Position numbers and translations under genes: made by a program. The notes beneath the pieces are model-generated. The model had not been told where the DNA came from. It was given only the letters and a program-made list of their open reading frames with translations, and did no database searches. Shown here piece by piece: positions 42,981 through 44,934 of a DNA stretch of 44,934 nucleotides. Positions within the stretch are counted from its first letter, which is position 1. Every line of letters begins with the position of its first letter. Origin of the DNA: Candidatus Coprenecus stercorigallinarum (lineage in GTDB: Bacteria; Bacteroidota; Bacteroidia; Bacteroidales; UBA932); assembly GCA_018711305.1 (NCBI GenBank), contig DVIL01000076.1:1-44934 (forward strand), in the 5' to 3' direction.

Positions 42981-42984
42981 ATCC

Positions 42985-44337
42985 TTAGTACTTTAACCAC
43001 TTCCAGATGTCCTTCCAGGAGTACTTCGTGCCATGCATGAGTATTCCTATTCTGTAAACCTTTCCCGAGAAAAATACCGCTATGAGGAATGTCAGCAGCA
43101 GCAGACCTATCGACAGCAACAATTCCCAGGTCTGTACGCAACCCTCGAAGGGTACGCGTGCAAGCATCACCATCGGGGATGTGAAGGGAATCATCGACCC
43201 CCAGAAGGCCAGCTGGCTGTCAGGGTTCTGGAATGCCTGTAGCATGAGCAGCAGACCGAGGATAAGTGGAATGGTCACCGGCAGTACAAGCTGCTGGGTG
43301 TCGGCCTCATTGTCCACTGCGGAGCCTATGGCCGCGAACAGGGATGCGTAAAGCAGGTATCCGAGGACAAAATAAATCAGGAAGCAGCCAATGATCAGGG
43401 CGAAGTTGACTTCCTTGAGGGCAGCGAAGGTCTGGGCGATCTCACTGTCCGAAGCCTGGGCTATCTGGCTGATCTGGTCAGAGCCCATACCTGCCATCTG
43501 TGTCATCTGCTCCATAGCTTCAGGGTCGCTCACGAGCTGGGGTCCCATGACAAGCTGGAATCCGAAGAAAATGGCCAGCGTAAGTATCACCCATATAAAG
43601 AATTGCGTCAAAGCCACGCTTGCAACTCCGAGTATCTTGCCTATCATCAGGTCAAATGGCTTTACGGAGGAGACGATCACTTCGACAATCTTGTTGGATT
43701 TCTCGTTGATGACACTGGACATCACCATGTTGCCGAACATAGTCACGAACATGTAGATGACAAATCCCATTATAAAGGAGATGGCCATGTTGATACCGAG
43801 TATGGACTTGCGGTCCTGCCCGTCCTCACCTACAATATATGTGTTCAGGTCCACCTCATGATTGAGGTCAGCCTGAATCTCATCGAAGTTCTCTATGTTG
43901 TACTGCTGGAGTTTGTATCTTTCCACAATATTGTTCACATCTGCCGCTATGGCCTCGCTCACTTTTGCGTTTATCTGCTTTGTGGCGTAGGCGTCCACAG
44001 TCACGTTATTGGCTGTATCGAGGGGGGAGACATACATGACAGCATAGGCGCCGAGACTGTCGAGATGGCTCTTGAGATACTCCATATCGCGGGTATCAGG
44101 CATGACATACTCTATCTCGGCCCCGCTCTCCAGAGCCTGTGCCACTATACCGGAATCATCGACGACCAGCACCTTGTTGACATCCTTGTCCCAGTCGGCC
44201 ATCATGATGAGGGTCGGGACAATCATCAGGGCCGCAAAGAGGATAGGCGTGACGATTGTGGTGATTATGAATGATTTCTTCTTGACGCGGATGGAGAATT
44301 CACGTCCCAGTACGAGTTTTATCTTCTTGAAGTCCAT
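42985..44337 (-). CDS. ABC-2 type transporter permease (NatB-like)
   Basis: The 450-residue membrane protein has one N-terminal transmembrane segment (about 20-45, ITTIVTPILFAALMIVPTL), a long extracytoplasmic region (about 55-190), then five or more transmembrane segments (about 190-440, for example FIMGFVIYMFVTMFGNMVMS and the VIWVILTLAIFFG type). This is the layout of NatB/YhaP-like exporters. A Met-rich stretch near residues 275-300 (EAMEQMTQMAGMGSDQI) is unusual. Its ATG lies one base after the ATPase stop, and the two form an exporter of unknown substrate. The 5'-nucleotidase genes start five bases after it ends, so the four genes look like one operon. Confidence 0.9.
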   Translation of the reverse strand: MDFKKIKLVLGREFSIRVKKKSFIITTIVTPILFAALMIVPTLIMMADWDKDVNKVLVVDDSGIVAQALESGAEIEYVMPDTRDMEYLKSHLDSLGAYAVMYVSPLDTANNVTVDAYATKQINAKVSEAIAADVNNIVERYKLQQYNIENFDEIQADLNHEVDLNTYIVGEDGQDRKSILGINMAISFIMGFVIYMFVTMFGNMVMSSVINEKSNKIVEVIVSSVKPFDLMIGKILGVASVALTQFFIWVILTLAIFFGFQLVMGPQLVSDPEAMEQMTQMAGMGSDQISQIAQASDSEIAQTFAALKEVNFALIIGCFLIYFVLGYLLYASLFAAIGSAVDNEADTQQLVLPVTIPLILGLLLMLQAFQNPDSQLAFWGSMIPFTSPMVMLARVPFEGCVQTWELLLSIGLLLLTFLIAVFFSGKVYRIGILMHGTKYSWKDIWKWLKY

Positions 44338-44338
44338 A

Positions 44339-44934
44339 TTACTTGTCCTCCCCTTTTACCAGTTGGATGAAAATATCGTTCATGCTCGGTATCAGTTCGC
44401 GGTAAGATACCACGTCGATACCGCCTGCCGCCAGTTCTGAAAGTATCCGGCCGGAAGGCGTTCCCTTGACCACATCGTAGACGGCCCTGCGGATATCCTT
44501 ATGCTCCACGTCAAAGGCCAGAGTCAGAATCTCCGATCCGGCCATCTCTACCGACGCATCGCCGGGACGGTAAAGCACCTCCACCTGGTTCTTGCCGTGC
44601 TCGCGGCGGATCTGCTCAACGCCGCCGGTGACCACAAGGTTGGACTTGTTGATCAGGGCTATGTTGTCGCACAGCTCCTCCACCGAAGCCATGTTGTGTG
44701 TCGAAAGGATTACTGTAGTGCCCTCATCCCTCATACGCAGTATTTCGTCACGGATGAGCTGCGCGTTTACCGGATCGAAACCGGAGAACGGCTCGTCGAG
44801 AATCAGCAGTTCCGGCTTGTGGAGGACAGTGGTGATGAACTGCACCTTCTGGGCCATTCCCTTGGACAGTTCCTCCACTTTTTTGTTCCACCAGCTCTCG
44901 ATTCCGAACTTCACGAACCATTTTTTAAGTTCGG
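44339..44934 (-). CDS. ABC transporter ATP-binding protein, 5' part beyond window
   Basis: About 198 C-terminal residues are visible. They include the signature LSKGMAQKVQ, Walker B LLILDEPFSGFDPVNAQ, the H-loop in STHNMASVEEL, and a C-terminal extension typical of drug/sodium-exporter ATPases (NatA-like). The Walker A motif and start lie outside the window. A GTG at 44914 is not the start, since the frame stays open and homologous beyond it. Confidence 0.93.
   Translation of the reverse strand, partial: ELKKWFVKFGIESWWNKKVEELSKGMAQKVQFITTVLHKPELLILDEPFSGFDPVNAQLIRDEILRMRDEGTTVILSTHNMASVEELCDNIALINKSNLVVTGGVEQIRREHGKNQVEVLYRPGDASVEMAGSEILTLAFDVEHKDIRRAVYDVVKGTPSGRILSELAAGGIDVVSYRELIPSMNDIFIQLVKGEDK

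Noticed and set aside
1-44934. tRNA or rRNA genes
   Set aside because: I saw no cloverleaf-like stretch or rRNA sequence in any intergenic region; a tRNAscan run would settle it.

Overview
The window is chromosomal DNA of a Bacteroidales bacterium, probably a gut anaerobe with moderately high GC. The evidence is Bacteroidetes-type promoters (TTTG / TAnnTTTG), a 63-residue S21, a short adenylate kinase, DUF5683, DUF4493/PCMD lipoproteins, a two-subunit methylmalonyl-CoA mutase and an anaerobic sulfatase-maturase. The genus cannot be fixed by reading; an Alistipes-like (Rikenellaceae) organism is a reasonable guess only.

Layout. 1-15.9 kb is mostly housekeeping: parB, a DUF5683 protein and a LysM transglycosylase (+); a ComEA-like helix-hairpin-helix barrel protein (-); purE facing hpt and adk; an obg-PAP2-lplA operon (-); a BAHD-like acyltransferase (+), unusual for bacteria; a small excisionase-type HTH protein; and an Ntn hydrolase-patB-xerC-hpf operon (-), followed by rpsU (+). 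16-20.9 kb is accessory: the tail of a BamA-like barrel, a Ser-type sulfatase with a leaderless promoter, a 1.2-kb repeat island, a GNAT acetyltransferase, and a second decayed barrel gene. 20.9-36.6 kb is all on the minus strand: a six-gene operon (three DUF4493 lipoproteins, a barrel protein, a further PCMD lipoprotein and a radical-SAM sulfatase-maturase), then hutU, mutA and mutB. 36.7-40.9 kb (+) carries parE, a PlsC-like acyltransferase and an acyl-CoA ligase. 40.9-41.4 kb is a repeat block. 41.4-44.9 kb (-) holds a 5'-nucleotidase split into two genes and an ABC-2 exporter cut by the window edge.

How the genes work together. The maturase could activate the Ser-type sulfatase 10 kb away, since no other sulfatase is in view. 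mutA/mutB interconvert succinyl-CoA and methylmalonyl-CoA on the propionate route. hutU starts histidine breakdown but has no other hut gene here. The surface lipoprotein operon looks like an envelope-exposed system of unknown role.

Most novel signals. (1) Fifteen short palindromes at four intergenic loci lie about 39 bp apart or at twice that distance. They come in two sequence versions, ACTCCTTC-N-GAAGGAGT and CACCTTC-N-GAAGGTG, so symmetry and phasing are kept while the sequence changes. (2) The PCMD ends of the lipoprotein genes are AT-richer than their DUF4493 halves, suggesting domain exchange. (3) The BAHD-like enzyme keeps both family signature motifs.
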